A stretch of DNA of 64,000 nt, taken from assembly GCF_900182645.1 (NCBI RefSeq), contig NZ_FXTA01000002.1:124001-188000 (forward strand), in the 5' to 3' direction. The DNA comes from Flavobacterium resistens (GTDB taxonomy: Bacteria > Bacteroidota > Bacteroidia > Flavobacteriales > Flavobacteriaceae). This document shows, in pieces, positions 44,999 to 54,501 of this stretch. A program made the translations under genes and the position numbers. Below the pieces are notes generated by a model, which was not told the DNA's origin, ran no database searches, and saw only the letters and a list, made by a program, of their open reading frames with translations. Every line of letters begins with the position of its first letter. Position 1 is the stretch's first letter.

Positions 44999-45979
44999 AT
45001 GGTTTACAAAAATATAAAACAAACAATTTCAGCTTTCTTGATGTTAACCGCATCAGTTGTGACAGCACAGGAAATCGTAGTTCACGATCCAGTTGTCATC
45101 AAACAAAAAGATACTTATTATTTGTATTGCACCGGAAATGGAATCAGTGTTTTCAGTTCAAAAGATTTAAAAAAATGGGACAAACAGCCTCAGGTTTTCG
45201 CAGAAAAACCCGTTTGGGCAGATGGCGTTGCGGCCGATTTTAAAAATCATATTTGGGCGCCGGATATTTCATATCATAACAACATTTATTATTTGTATTA
45301 TTCGGTTTCGGCTTTCGCCAAAAATACTTCGGCGATTGGCGTTGCGACAAATACTACTTTAGATCCAAAAGATAAAAACTACAAATGGGTTGATCAGGGA
45401 ATTGTGATTCAGTCACAACCAAATCGTGATATGTGGAATGCCATTGACCCGAATTTAATCTTCGATGAAAACAATACACCTTGGCTTTCATTTGGTTCTT
45501 TTTGGGAAGGATTAAAAATGGTAAAATTAAATCCAGATTTAAAATCGATTGCACAACCACAAGAATGGCATACGATTTCAAAAAGAAAAAGAACTTTCGA
45601 ATTAGCCGATTCTGATCCCGGAGACGGGGCACTTGAAGCTCCTTTTATCTTTAAGAAAAATGGTTATTATTATCAATTTCTTTCTTGGGATTTATGCTGT
45701 CGCGGAGAAAAAAGCACGTATAAAGTTGTCGTTGGAAGATCAAAAAATGTTACAGGACCTTATGTTGATAAAGACGGAAAATTATTAACCGAAGGTGGTG
45801 GAAGCATCGTAGTTCAGGGCGATGAAAATTACTTTGGCGTAGGCCATAACAGCGCTTATACGTTTGATGGCAAAGATTATATTTTCTATCACGCTTATGA
45901 AAAAAAATCGAACGGAACACCAAGATTAGTCGTTAAAGAAATACAATGGGATGCCAATTTATGGCCCGTTTTAAAATAG
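44999..45979 (+). CDS. Secreted GH43 endo/exo-arabinanase
   Basis: This is a 326-aa GH43 enzyme with a signal peptide (AFLMLTASVVTAQ). Catalytic residues: Asp in VVHDPVVIK, Asp in WNAIDPNLIF, Glu in GALEAPFIFK. The WDLCCRGEKSTYKVVVGRS block matches that of the first GH43 in the locus, so these two belong to the same subgroup (arabinan endo-1,5-alpha-L-arabinosidase type). It differs from the first in lacking a lipobox, so it is expected to be periplasmic and to act on imported oligosaccharides. Confidence 0.88.
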   Translation: MVYKNIKQTISAFLMLTASVVTAQEIVVHDPVVIKQKDTYYLYCTGNGISVFSSKDLKKWDKQPQVFAEKPVWADGVAADFKNHIWAPDISYHNNIYYLYYSVSAFAKNTSAIGVATNTTLDPKDKNYKWVDQGIVIQSQPNRDMWNAIDPNLIFDENNTPWLSFGSFWEGLKMVKLNPDLKSIAQPQEWHTISKRKRTFELADSDPGDGALEAPFIFKKNGYYYQFLSWDLCCRGEKSTYKVVVGRSKNVTGPYVDKDGKLLTEGGGSIVVQGDENYFGVGHNSAYTFDGKDYIFYHAYEKKSNGTPRLVVKEIQWDANLWPVLK

Positions 45980-45993
45980 AATAAACAAATAAA

Positions 45994-47979
45994 ATGAAAA
46001 AATTCACCTTTCCAATCATTACAATTTTTCTCTCGCTTCTAGTTTTTGTTTCCTGTAAAGAAACTAAAAACAATGCGGTGCAGGCAAGTGATAAAACGTC
46101 GGTTTTAAAAGCGGGTTATCAAATCGAACCCGTTAATATTCAAAATGTAAAACTGAATGATTCTTTTTGGTTGCCAATTATCAAAAGAGTTCAGGAAGTT
46201 ACAATTGCTTACGCCATTCAAAAATGTAATGAAGAAGGTCGTTTTGAGAATTTCTTAATTGCAGGAAAACAAAAAACAGGGACAGTTAGAGGCGAAATGC
46301 CTTTTGATGATACTGATGTTTACAAAATTATTGAAGGGGCTTCGAATACTTTAATTTCTGCTCCAAATCCGAAATTAGAAAGAGTTTTAGATTCGCTGAT
46401 TGCCATTGTAAAAATTGGTCAGGAAGCCGATGGTTATTTGACAACTTGGAGAACAATTAATCCTGCAAAACCGCCAGCGCCTTGGGTTCCGGTTATTGAA
46501 GGAAAACGTTGGGAATCTTTGCAAATTAGCCACGAATGTTATAATGCCGGACATTTAATTGAAGCGGCTGTAGTCCATTATGAAGCAACAGGAAAAACAA
46601 ATTTTCTGGACATCGCGATCAAAAATGCCGATTTGTTTGTAAAAACTTTTGGTGACGGTCCGGGTCAGGTAAAAGGAGTTCCGGGACATCAAATTATAGA
46701 AACGGGATTGATCAAATTATATCAAATTACCGGAAAGGAAGATTATTTGAAACTGGCCAAATACTTTTTAGACAATCGCGGAAATCCAAATAATCATAAA
46801 TTATATGGCGAATATGCTCAGGATCATATGCCAGTAATTCAGCAAAATGAAGTGGTTGGTCATGCCGTAAGAGCAGTTTATATGTATGCTGGAATGACCG
46901 ATATTGCCGCCATGACAAAAGACAAATCATATGAAAATGCTGTAAATAATTTATGGAATAATATTGTGAACAAAAAAATGTACATCACGGGCGGAATTGG
47001 TTCAAGACATGATGGCGAAGCTTTTGGAGCCAATTATGAATTGCCAAATCTAACCGCTTACAACGAAACCTGCGCCGCAATTGGCGATGTATATTGGAAT
47101 CATAGATTGCATAATTTATATGGAAAATCAGAATATTTTGATGTCATCGAAAGAACGATGTACAACGGATTAATTTCGGGAATTTCATTGACCGGAAAAG
47201 AGTTTTTCTACCCAAATGCGCTTGAAGCTGATGGCGTTTATAAATCTAACAGAGGTTCTTGCACGCGTCAGGCTTGGTTTGACTGTTCTTGCTGTCCTAC
47301 GAATTTGATTCGTTTTATTCCCTCAATTCCGGGATTGATTTATTCCAAAACAAATAATGAATTATTTGTAAATTTATATGCCTCAAACAGCGCTTCTTTC
47401 AAATTAGGAAAAACCGATTTACAGATTTCACAGCAAACAGGTTATCCTTGGAATGGAAAAGTAGCAATTGCTGTTAATCCAAAAAAAGAAAGCCAATTTA
47501 CGATTAAACTTCGCGTTCCGGGCTGGGCTAGAAATGAGGTTCTGCCGGGGGATTTATACACTTATAAAAAAGCTTCAACTCAAAAAACTACTATTACTGT
47601 AAATGGAGAAACTGTAGCAATACAGCCAGAAAATGGTTATTACAATGTAACAAGAACTTGGAAAAAAGGAGACAAAATTGCGCTTAATTTTCCAATGGAA
47701 GTTCAGGAAGTTGAAACCAATTCAAAAGTAGAAACCAACAAAAGCAAAGTTTCTTTAGAGTACGGCCCGATCGTTTATGCAGTTGAAGAAATTGACAACA
47801 AAAACAATTTTGATCAAATAAATGTGGCTTCTGGAGATACCTTCAAAGTAAAAAAAGAAGCGAATTTATTGAATGGCGTTAATGTAATTGAGAATTCAAA
47901 ATTCAAAGCAATTCCATATTATTCTTGGTCAAATCGTGGCGTAGGAAAAATGAAGGTTTGGTTAGATTATAAGAATTGA
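45994..47979 (+). CDS. GH127 beta-L-arabinofuranosidase lipoprotein
   Basis: This 661-aa lipoprotein (SLLVFVSCKETK) belongs to GH127 (former DUF1680), an (alpha/alpha)6-barrel family. The zinc and catalytic residues are kept: Glu358 and Cys360 in YNETCAAIG, and Cys433-Cys434 in DCSCCPTN, the latter holding the nucleophile in the characterised HypBA1 enzyme. It hydrolyses beta-L-arabinofuranose, a linkage not found in the bulk of pectic arabinan, so the locus may also handle decorated arabinan or plant glycoprotein arabinosides. Confidence 0.92.
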   Translation: MKKFTFPIITIFLSLLVFVSCKETKNNAVQASDKTSVLKAGYQIEPVNIQNVKLNDSFWLPIIKRVQEVTIAYAIQKCNEEGRFENFLIAGKQKTGTVRGEMPFDDTDVYKIIEGASNTLISAPNPKLERVLDSLIAIVKIGQEADGYLTTWRTINPAKPPAPWVPVIEGKRWESLQISHECYNAGHLIEAAVVHYEATGKTNFLDIAIKNADLFVKTFGDGPGQVKGVPGHQIIETGLIKLYQITGKEDYLKLAKYFLDNRGNPNNHKLYGEYAQDHMPVIQQNEVVGHAVRAVYMYAGMTDIAAMTKDKSYENAVNNLWNNIVNKKMYITGGIGSRHDGEAFGANYELPNLTAYNETCAAIGDVYWNHRLHNLYGKSEYFDVIERTMYNGLISGISLTGKEFFYPNALEADGVYKSNRGSCTRQAWFDCSCCPTNLIRFIPSIPGLIYSKTNNELFVNLYASNSASFKLGKTDLQISQQTGYPWNGKVAIAVNPKKESQFTIKLRVPGWARNEVLPGDLYTYKKASTQKTTITVNGETVAIQPENGYYNVTRTWKKGDKIALNFPMEVQEVETNSKVETNKSKVSLEYGPIVYAVEEIDNKNNFDQINVASGDTFKVKKEANLLNGVNVIENSKFKAIPYYSWSNRGVGKMKVWLDYKN

Positions 47980-48163
47980 GAAAATAGATAAAAGAAGCAA
48001 GAAGCAAGACAAATATAGCCACAGATTAAAGGATTAAAAAGATTAAAAATAAATCTGTCTAATCTGTGAGGAACAAAAAAAGTAAAATCCGTTTTTATCC
48101 GCGCCTTCACGATAGTGAATCAGTGTAATCTGCGTACCATAAAACACATTTAAATATAAAAAA
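47980..48163. repeat. Intergenic repeat-rich spacer
   Basis: The gap carries copies of words seen at 43829-43979 (CCACAGATTAAAGGATT; AATCTGTCTAATCTGTGAGG) and ATCCGCGCCTTCACGATAGTG. I find no promoter or terminator that stands out. Confidence 0.5.
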
Positions 48164-50149
48164 ATGAAGTCCAATTTAATTACAAAAATGACCCTTTGTG
48201 GTTTAATGCTGAGCGGTGTTTATGCATCGGCACAAAAAAATAATCTTCAAGTTGATGTTGCAAAAACAGTAACAAAAATTCAGCCAACAATGTATGGAGT
48301 GTTTTTTGAAGACATCAATTTTGCTGCTGATGGAGGATTATATGCTGAAATGATTAAAAACAGATCGTTTGAATTTTTGTTTCCAATGATGGGCTGGCAA
48401 GAACCAAACAGCGACCGACATAAATTGAACGAAAAATCAGGAATTGCAAATGTAATTCAGTATTCTCAAAAAGGAACAAACCATAATTATTGCCGAGTTA
48501 CAATTAACGATGCTTCAGGTTATGAATTGATAAACGAAGGTTTCAGGGGAATGGGAATTAAGAAGGATTTAAAGTACAATCTGACTTTAAAAGCTTCAAA
48601 AATTTCAGGAAATATTTCTAAAATCAAATTCCAGTTTATTGATAAAAACAATAAAGTTTTAGGCGAAACTTCGGTTGTACCAACATCAAATGATTGGTCA
48701 AATTATTCGGCTCAATTAACCTCTTCAGCAACAGAAGCCAAAGCAAAACTAAAAATCACTTTTGAAGGAAATGGTGTAATTGATTTAGACAATATTTCAT
48801 TATTTCCAGAAGATACTTGGGTCGGAAGAAAAAACGGACTTCGTAAAGATTTAGTACAATTATTATACGATTTGAAACCAGGATTTTTGCGTTTTCCTGG
48901 CGGATGTATTGTTGAAGGAAGAACTTTGGCAGAACGTTACCAATGGAAAAAATCAGTAGGAAATGTTGAAGACAGAGAAACAGCAGTTAACCGTTGGAAT
49001 ATGGAATTTTCACACCGTCCGGCACCAGATTATTTCCAGAGTTTTGGTTTAGGATTCTTTGAATATTTCCAACTTTCAGAAGATATTGGCGCTTCACCGC
49101 TTCCAATTTTAAGCTGCGGAATGGCTTGCCAATTTAACACAGGACAATTAGTTCCAATGGATCAAATCGATCCTTATGTTCAGGATGCTTTAGATTTGAT
49201 CGAATTTGCAAATGGAGATGCTACGACAGCTTGGGGAAAAGTAAGAGCTGATATGGGACATCCAAAACCATTCAATTTAAAATTTATTGGAGTTGGAAAT
49301 GAGCAATGGGGACCCGATTATATTGAGCGTTTCAAAGTGTTTCAAAAAGCCATCAAAGCAAAATATCCAAACATCACAATCGTATCTGGAACAGGACCTT
49401 TCCCTGACGGCGATTTTTACGACTATGGCATGAAAGAACTTAAAAAACTGAATGCTGAAATTGTTGACGAACATTATTATAAGGATCCAGCTTGGTTCCG
49501 TAAAAATGTAACGCGTTACGACAATTACGATCGTAAAGGACCAAAGATTTTCGCTGGAGAATATGCAGCGCAAAGTGTTGCAATTGCAAGTCCGGAAAAC
49601 AAAAATAACTGGGAATGTGCTTTCTCTGAAGCGGCTTTCATGACCGGAATGGAGCGTAATGCTGAGGTAGTTCAATTGACTTCTTATGCACCTTTATTAG
49701 CTCACGTTGAGGGTTGGCAGTGGACACCAGACATGATTTGGTTCAACAATTTACAGTCATACGGAACGCCAAATTATTATGTTCAGAAATTATTCTCTAA
49801 TAATAAAGGAACCGATTTAATCAACATTACAAAAGATGGAAAAGCGGTTACAGGTCAAAATGATTTGTTTGCATCGGCAGTAAAAGATGTGAATTCGAAA
49901 GAAGTGATTTTGAAAATTGTGAACGCAAATGCTGCTTCTCAGAATGTTTCAATTGACTTAAAAGGAGCAAAATTAGAGTCAAAAGGGATTGCTGTAATTT
50001 TAAAAGGAGACGGAATAAATGATGAAAACTCTTTTGACGCACCAACGAAAATCAGTCCGAAAGAAAGCGAATTTAAAGTAAGCGGAAACAAAGTTCAGTA
50101 TGATTTTCCAGCATATTCGGTAACCGTTTTAAAAATTAAGATGAAATAA
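48164..50149 (+). CDS. Secreted multidomain GH51 alpha-L-arabinofuranosidase
   Basis: This 661-aa enzyme has a signal peptide (CGLMLSGVYASAQ) and is longer than the first GH51. An inserted carbohydrate-binding-like beta domain (residues about 95-215; DNISLFPEDTWVGRKNGLR) precedes the GH51 barrel. Acid/base Glu lies in IGVGNEQWGPDYI and nucleophile Glu in IFAGEYAAQSV. A C-terminal beta domain ends VTVLKIKMK. It complements the shorter GH51 enzyme, and the two probably act on different branch positions. Confidence 0.93.
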   Translation: MKSNLITKMTLCGLMLSGVYASAQKNNLQVDVAKTVTKIQPTMYGVFFEDINFAADGGLYAEMIKNRSFEFLFPMMGWQEPNSDRHKLNEKSGIANVIQYSQKGTNHNYCRVTINDASGYELINEGFRGMGIKKDLKYNLTLKASKISGNISKIKFQFIDKNNKVLGETSVVPTSNDWSNYSAQLTSSATEAKAKLKITFEGNGVIDLDNISLFPEDTWVGRKNGLRKDLVQLLYDLKPGFLRFPGGCIVEGRTLAERYQWKKSVGNVEDRETAVNRWNMEFSHRPAPDYFQSFGLGFFEYFQLSEDIGASPLPILSCGMACQFNTGQLVPMDQIDPYVQDALDLIEFANGDATTAWGKVRADMGHPKPFNLKFIGVGNEQWGPDYIERFKVFQKAIKAKYPNITIVSGTGPFPDGDFYDYGMKELKKLNAEIVDEHYYKDPAWFRKNVTRYDNYDRKGPKIFAGEYAAQSVAIASPENKNNWECAFSEAAFMTGMERNAEVVQLTSYAPLLAHVEGWQWTPDMIWFNNLQSYGTPNYYVQKLFSNNKGTDLINITKDGKAVTGQNDLFASAVKDVNSKEVILKIVNANAASQNVSIDLKGAKLESKGIAVILKGDGINDENSFDAPTKISPKESEFKVSGNKVQYDFPAYSVTVLKIKMK

Positions 50150-50250
50150 TCGCAATAGAATAAATGTTAAACCAACATTTATTTTCTGTTTTTGTCATAA
50201 TTGCTTGTTTTGATGCATTATTTGTAAAAATTCAAAGCTCAATTTTTATT

Positions 50251-50293
50251 AAGTGTTTATTGTACACTTATAAATGAATTATAATTATATTTG
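50251..50293 (+). promoter_or_regulatory. araBDA promoter with AraR-type operator
   Basis: AAGTGTTTATTGTACACTT (50251-50269) matches the operator family found near araR. TATATTTG (50286-50293) is a perfect -7 element, with a TTG at 50260-50262 (23-base spacing) inside the operator. Bound regulator would cover the -33 region, so repression is expected. Confidence 0.8.
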
Positions 50294-50316
50294 TCATTAT
50301 TAAAAATGAATTTCGA

Positions 50317-52008
50317 ATGAAAAATTACGTTATAGGATTGGACTACGGAACAGATTCTGTTCGAGCGGTGCTTATCGATACTGAAAATGGGCAGGAATTA
50401 GCATCGAATGTTTCTCATTACAAAAGATGGAAAAACAAACAATATTGTGACGCATCTATAAATCAGTTTCGTCAGCATCCTTTGGATCATATTGAAGGAT
50501 TGGAAATCACGATTCAAAATGTTATAAAAGAAAGTAAAGTTGATCCTTCATTAGTAAAAGGAATTTGTATTGACACAACGGGATCTTCTCCAGTTCCAGT
50601 TACAAAAGACGGAACACCACTAGCATTGACAAAAGGGTTTGAAGAAAATCCAAATGCGATGATGGTTTTATGGAAAGATCATACTTCAATTAATGAAGCA
50701 AACGAAATCAACGAACTAGCTGTAAGTTGGGGCGGAGAAGACGTAACAAAATACGTTGGAGGAATTTATTCTTCAGAATGGTTTTGGGCAAAAATCCTTC
50801 ACATTGCAAGACAAGATGAAGAGGTTAAAAATGCAGCACATACTTGGATGGAACACTGCGATTTAATGACGTATTTGTTGATTGAAGACAAAGACTTAAA
50901 AACTTTCAAAAGAAGCCGTTGCGCAGCAGGACACAAAGCAATGTGGCACACAGACTGGAACGGATTACCGCCAGTTGAATTCTTAGAAAAATTACATCCA
51001 TATTTAGCACAGCTTCGTGGTAATTTATATGATGAAACCTATACATCAGATTTAGTTGCCGGAAATTTAAGCAAAGAATGGGCAGATCGTTTAGGGCTTT
51101 CGACAGAAACTATTATTGCTGTTGGAACTTTCGACGCACACTCTGGAGCAGTTGGAGCTAAAATTGAAGAAAACACTTTGGTTCGTGTTATGGGAACTTC
51201 GACTTGTGATATTCTGGTTGGTTCTTATGATGAAGTGGGAACAAAAACTGTGCGCGGTATCTGCGGACAAGTTGATGGTTCTGTAATTCCAGGATTTATT
51301 GGTTTAGAAGCAGGACAATCTGCTTTTGGCGATTTATTGGCTTGGTACAAAGAATTATTGATGTGGCCAACAGAACATTTATTAGGTTCATCATCTCTTT
51401 TAAATGACACTCAAAAAGAACAATTAAGAGAAGAATTCAGTGATAAATTAATTGTTGAATTAACGAAAGAAGCAGAGAAAATTCCAGTTTCAGAAAGTCT
51501 TCCAATTGCTTTAGACTGGATCAACGGGCGACGAACTCCAGATGCGAATCAGGAAGTAAAAAGTGCAATTTCGAATCTTTCATTAGGAACAAAAGCACCT
51601 CATATTTTCAAAGCTTTAGTAAACGCAATTTGTTTTGGAGCGAAGAAAATTGTAGATCGTTTTGAAGAAGAAGGAGTAAAAATCGACAGCGTTATCGGAA
51701 TTGGTGGCGTGGCGAGAAAATCTCCTTTTATCATGCAAACTTTGGCGAATGTTTTAAACAAGCCAATTAAAATTGCAGCTTCAGATCAGACACCAGCTTT
51801 AGGAGCGGCAATTTATGCAGCTGTTGCAGCTGGAATTTATCCAAATGTAATCGAAGCAAGCCAAAAAATCGGAAGTGATTTTGACGGAGAATATTTCCCT
51901 CAATTAGATAAAGTTGCAGCGTATAACAAACTGCTTATTGCTTACGAACAATTAAGTGTTTTTGCAGATCCAACCATTAAAATATCTCAAAATGAGTTCT
52001 CAGTATAA
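50317..52008 (+). CDS. araB: L-ribulokinase
   Basis: This is a 563-aa FGGY-family carbohydrate kinase with the N-terminal phosphate-binding GLDYGTDSVRAVLID and GTSTCDILVG, and the C-terminal GIGGVARKSPFIMQTLANVL ATP-binding motif. It phosphorylates L-ribulose at C5. The length is that of bacterial AraB. It begins an araB-araD-araA operon, and its 3' end overlaps araD by 17 bases. Control by AraR is supported by the operator in its promoter. Confidence 0.95.
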   Translation: MKNYVIGLDYGTDSVRAVLIDTENGQELASNVSHYKRWKNKQYCDASINQFRQHPLDHIEGLEITIQNVIKESKVDPSLVKGICIDTTGSSPVPVTKDGTPLALTKGFEENPNAMMVLWKDHTSINEANEINELAVSWGGEDVTKYVGGIYSSEWFWAKILHIARQDEEVKNAAHTWMEHCDLMTYLLIEDKDLKTFKRSRCAAGHKAMWHTDWNGLPPVEFLEKLHPYLAQLRGNLYDETYTSDLVAGNLSKEWADRLGLSTETIIAVGTFDAHSGAVGAKIEENTLVRVMGTSTCDILVGSYDEVGTKTVRGICGQVDGSVIPGFIGLEAGQSAFGDLLAWYKELLMWPTEHLLGSSSLLNDTQKEQLREEFSDKLIVELTKEAEKIPVSESLPIALDWINGRRTPDANQEVKSAISNLSLGTKAPHIFKALVNAICFGAKKIVDRFEEEGVKIDSVIGIGGVARKSPFIMQTLANVLNKPIKIAASDQTPALGAAIYAAVAAGIYPNVIEASQKIGSDFDGEYFPQLDKVAAYNKLLIAYEQLSVFADPTIKISQNEFSV

Positions 52009-52693
52009 AGATTTAAAACAAGAATGTTACGAAGCCAATATGCAGTTAAATGCATTGAATTTGGTTGTCTACACTTTTGGAAACGTAAGTGCCGTGGACA
52101 GAAAAAATGGTGTTTTTGCCATTAAACCAAGCGGCGTTCCGTACGAAGATTTAAAACCTGAAGATATTGTTATTGTCGATTTTGATAATAACGTAATTGA
52201 AGGAACGATGCGTCCGTCATCTGACACAAAAACGCATGCTTATTTATACAAAAACTGGCCAAATATTGGAGGCGTTGCGCATACACACGCAACCTATTCT
52301 GTTGCTTGGGCGCAATCGCAAAGAGATATTCCAATTTTCGGAACTACACACGCAGATCATTTAACGGCAGATATTCCATGCGCTCCGCCAATGGCTGACT
52401 CTCTTATTGAAGGAAACTACGAACACAATACAGGAATTCAGATTTTGGATTGTTTCAAAGAAAAAAATCTTTCGTACGAAGAAGTAGAAATGATTTTGAT
52501 AGGAAATCACGGTCCGTTTGCTTGGGGAAAAAACGCAGCAAAAGCGGTTTACAACAGTAAAGTTTTAGAAGTAGTAGCAGAAATGGCGTACCTGACTTTG
52601 CAAATCAACCCAAATGCACCAAGATTAAAAGATTCATTAATAAAGAAACATTACAACCGCAAACACGGAAAAGATTCGTATTACGGACAATAA
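51992..52693 (+). CDS. araD: L-ribulose-5-phosphate 4-epimerase
   Basis: This class II aldolase-family protein has 233 aa if started at the ATG at 51992. Zinc-binding His residues lie in HTHATYSVAWAQ, with further ligands in HADHLTADIP and LIGNHGPFAWG. It converts L-ribulose-5-phosphate to D-xylulose-5-phosphate for the pentose phosphate pathway. A longer start at 51956 adds 12 residues that do not match the family N-terminus. Its start lies within araB, giving translational coupling. Confidence 0.95.
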   Translation: MSSQYKDLKQECYEANMQLNALNLVVYTFGNVSAVDRKNGVFAIKPSGVPYEDLKPEDIVIVDFDNNVIEGTMRPSSDTKTHAYLYKNWPNIGGVAHTHATYSVAWAQSQRDIPIFGTTHADHLTADIPCAPPMADSLIEGNYEHNTGIQILDCFKEKNLSYEEVEMILIGNHGPFAWGKNAAKAVYNSKVLEVVAEMAYLTLQINPNAPRLKDSLIKKHYNRKHGKDSYYGQ

Positions 52694-52851
52694 TGATTTT
52701 GTTTCAGGTTTTCTTTGTTTCAAGTTTCAAGTTGTTGGAACGTTGAACTTGGAATCTGGAACAAACAAAACAAAAACAATAAAATAACAAATCGAGTTTT
52801 CAGATTCTAACAACTTGAAACCTGAAACTTGAAACAAAATAAACAAAAGAC
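52694..52851. repeat. Imperfect inverted repeat between araD and araA
   Basis: GTTTCAAGTTTCAAGTTGTT (52717-52736) faces AACAACTTGAAAC plus CTGAAACTTGAAAC (52809-52835); the arms differ by a 7-base insertion. It would form a long hairpin in the araBDA mRNA and may affect the relative amount of AraA. Confidence 0.65.
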
Positions 52852-54360
52852 ATGATTGATATATCTCAAAAAGAAGTATGGTTTGTAGTAGGAAGCCAGG
52901 AATTATACGGTGAAGAAACCCTTAGAAAAGTAGCAGAACATTCGCAGATTATTGCAAAAGGATTAGACGCTTCATCTTCAATTCCAGTAAAAGTGGTTTA
53001 CAAAGATGTGGTAAAATCGCCTTCGCAGATTTTAGATGTTTGTTTGGCTGCGAATTCAGAGAAAAACTGTATTGGAATTATTGCCTGGATGCATACTTTT
53101 TCTCCGGCAAAAATGTGGATTGGTGGTTTGAGTATTTTGAAAAAACCATTATGTCATTTACATACACAATACAATGCTGAAATTCCGTGGGGATCTATCG
53201 ACATGGATTTCATGAACTTGAATCAATCCGCTCACGGAGATCGTGAATTTGGTTTTATCATGTCAAGAATGCGCAAAAAACGTAAAGTTGTTGTAGGACA
53301 TTGGGAAGACGAAAGAGTTCAGAAAAAATTAGGAATTTGGTCAAGAGTCGTTTTAGGATGGGATGAACTTCAAAACTTAAAAGTAGCTCGTATTGGAGAC
53401 AATATGCGTGAAGTTGCCGTTACAGAAGGCGATAAAGTAGAAGCTCAAATTCGTTTTGGCGTTTCAGTAAACGGATTCGATTCTTCGGATGTTACCAAAC
53501 ATATCGAAAAAGTAACTGACAAACAATTAGCTGATTTATTAGCGGTTTACGAAGCTTCTTATACATTAACTGATTCTTTAAAAGAAGGTGGCGCGCAAAG
53601 AAGTTCTTTAGCGGAAGCTGCAAAAATCGAATTAGGTTTAAGAGCTTTCCTTGAAGAAGGAGGTTTCGGCGCTTTTACAGATACATTTGAAAACCTTGGA
53701 GTTTGGAAACAATTACCAGGAATCGCAACACAAAGATTAATGGCTGATGGTTATGGTTTTGGTGGAGAAGGAGATTGGAAAACTGCTGCAATGGTAAGAG
53801 CATTAAAAGTGATGAATATTGGTTTGGAAGGCGGAACTTCTTTCATGGAAGATTACACGTATCATTTCACACCGCAAAAATCTTATGTTTTAGGTTCTCA
53901 CATGTTAGAAATTTGTCCATCAATTGCTGATGGAAAACCTTCTTGTGAAGTGCATCCTTTAGGAATTGGCGGAAAAGAAGATCCAGCTCGTTTGGTATTT
54001 AATTCGCCTGCTGGAGATGCAATCAATGTTTCTTTAGTTGATATGGGAACGCGTTTCCGTTTAATTGTAAACGAAGTTGAAGCCGTTAAACCAATGGCAG
54101 AATTACCAAAACTTCCAGTTGCAAGAGTTCTTTGGGATTGTAAACCAAATCTTGATATTGCAGCAACAGCTTGGATTCTTGCCGGAGGAGCGCATCACAC
54201 GGTTTACAGCCAATCATTGACAACAGAATACATGGAAGATTTTGCTGATATCGCTGGAATTGAGTTATTGGTAATCGATGAGAAAACTACAGTAAGAGAT
54301 TTCAAAGATAAAATCAACGCTAACGAAGCTTATTATCATTTGTTTCAACACGGCCTGTAA
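52852..54360 (+). CDS. araA: L-arabinose isomerase
   Basis: This 502-aa enzyme matches AraA over its full length: [18 protein letters not shown] at the start, [12 protein letters not shown], and [16 protein letters not shown]. Metal-binding Glu and His residues ([27 protein letters not shown]) are present. It isomerises L-arabinose to L-ribulose with manganese, the first step of arabinose use in this pathway. The long inverted-repeat gap before it separates it from araD, but no promoter is visible there. Confidence 0.97.
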   Translation: MIDISQKEVWFVVGSQELYGEETLRKVAEHSQIIAKGLDASSSIPVKVVYKDVVKSPSQILDVCLAANSEKNCIGIIAWMHTFSPAKMWIGGLSILKKPLCHLHTQYNAEIPWGSIDMDFMNLNQSAHGDREFGFIMSRMRKKRKVVVGHWEDERVQKKLGIWSRVVLGWDELQNLKVARIGDNMREVAVTEGDKVEAQIRFGVSVNGFDSSDVTKHIEKVTDKQLADLLAVYEASYTLTDSLKEGGAQRSSLAEAAKIELGLRAFLEEGGFGAFTDTFENLGVWKQLPGIATQRLMADGYGFGGEGDWKTAAMVRALKVMNIGLEGGTSFMEDYTYHFTPQKSYVLGSHMLEICPSIADGKPSCEVHPLGIGGKEDPARLVFNSPAGDAINVSLVDMGTRFRLIVNEVEAVKPMAELPKLPVARVLWDCKPNLDIAATAWILAGGAHHTVYSQSLTTEYMEDFADIAGIELLVIDEKTTVRDFKDKINANEAYYHLFQHGL

Positions 54361-54501
54361 GGCAGTAAAATGTAATTTGTAAGATGTAAAATGTGAAAAA
54401 ACTTAAAAAGGTAATTTTTACATTTTTAAAATGATTAAATTTCACATCTAACATTTTACATCTAACATTTAACATTTTACAAATCAAAAAAATAACCATT
54501 T
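54361..54501. repeat. Imperfect inverted repeat between araA and epimerase gene
   Basis: TGTAAGATGTAAAATGTGA (from 54378) and TCACATCTAACATTTTACA (from 54440) are imperfect inverted arms in an AT-rich gap. It resembles the element between araD and araA in layout but not in sequence. It has no T-tract typical of a terminator. Confidence 0.5.

Noticed and set aside
49277..49675. Minus-strand frame of 132 codons opposite the second GH51
   Set aside because: Shadow of the GH51 gene; no start context or homology.
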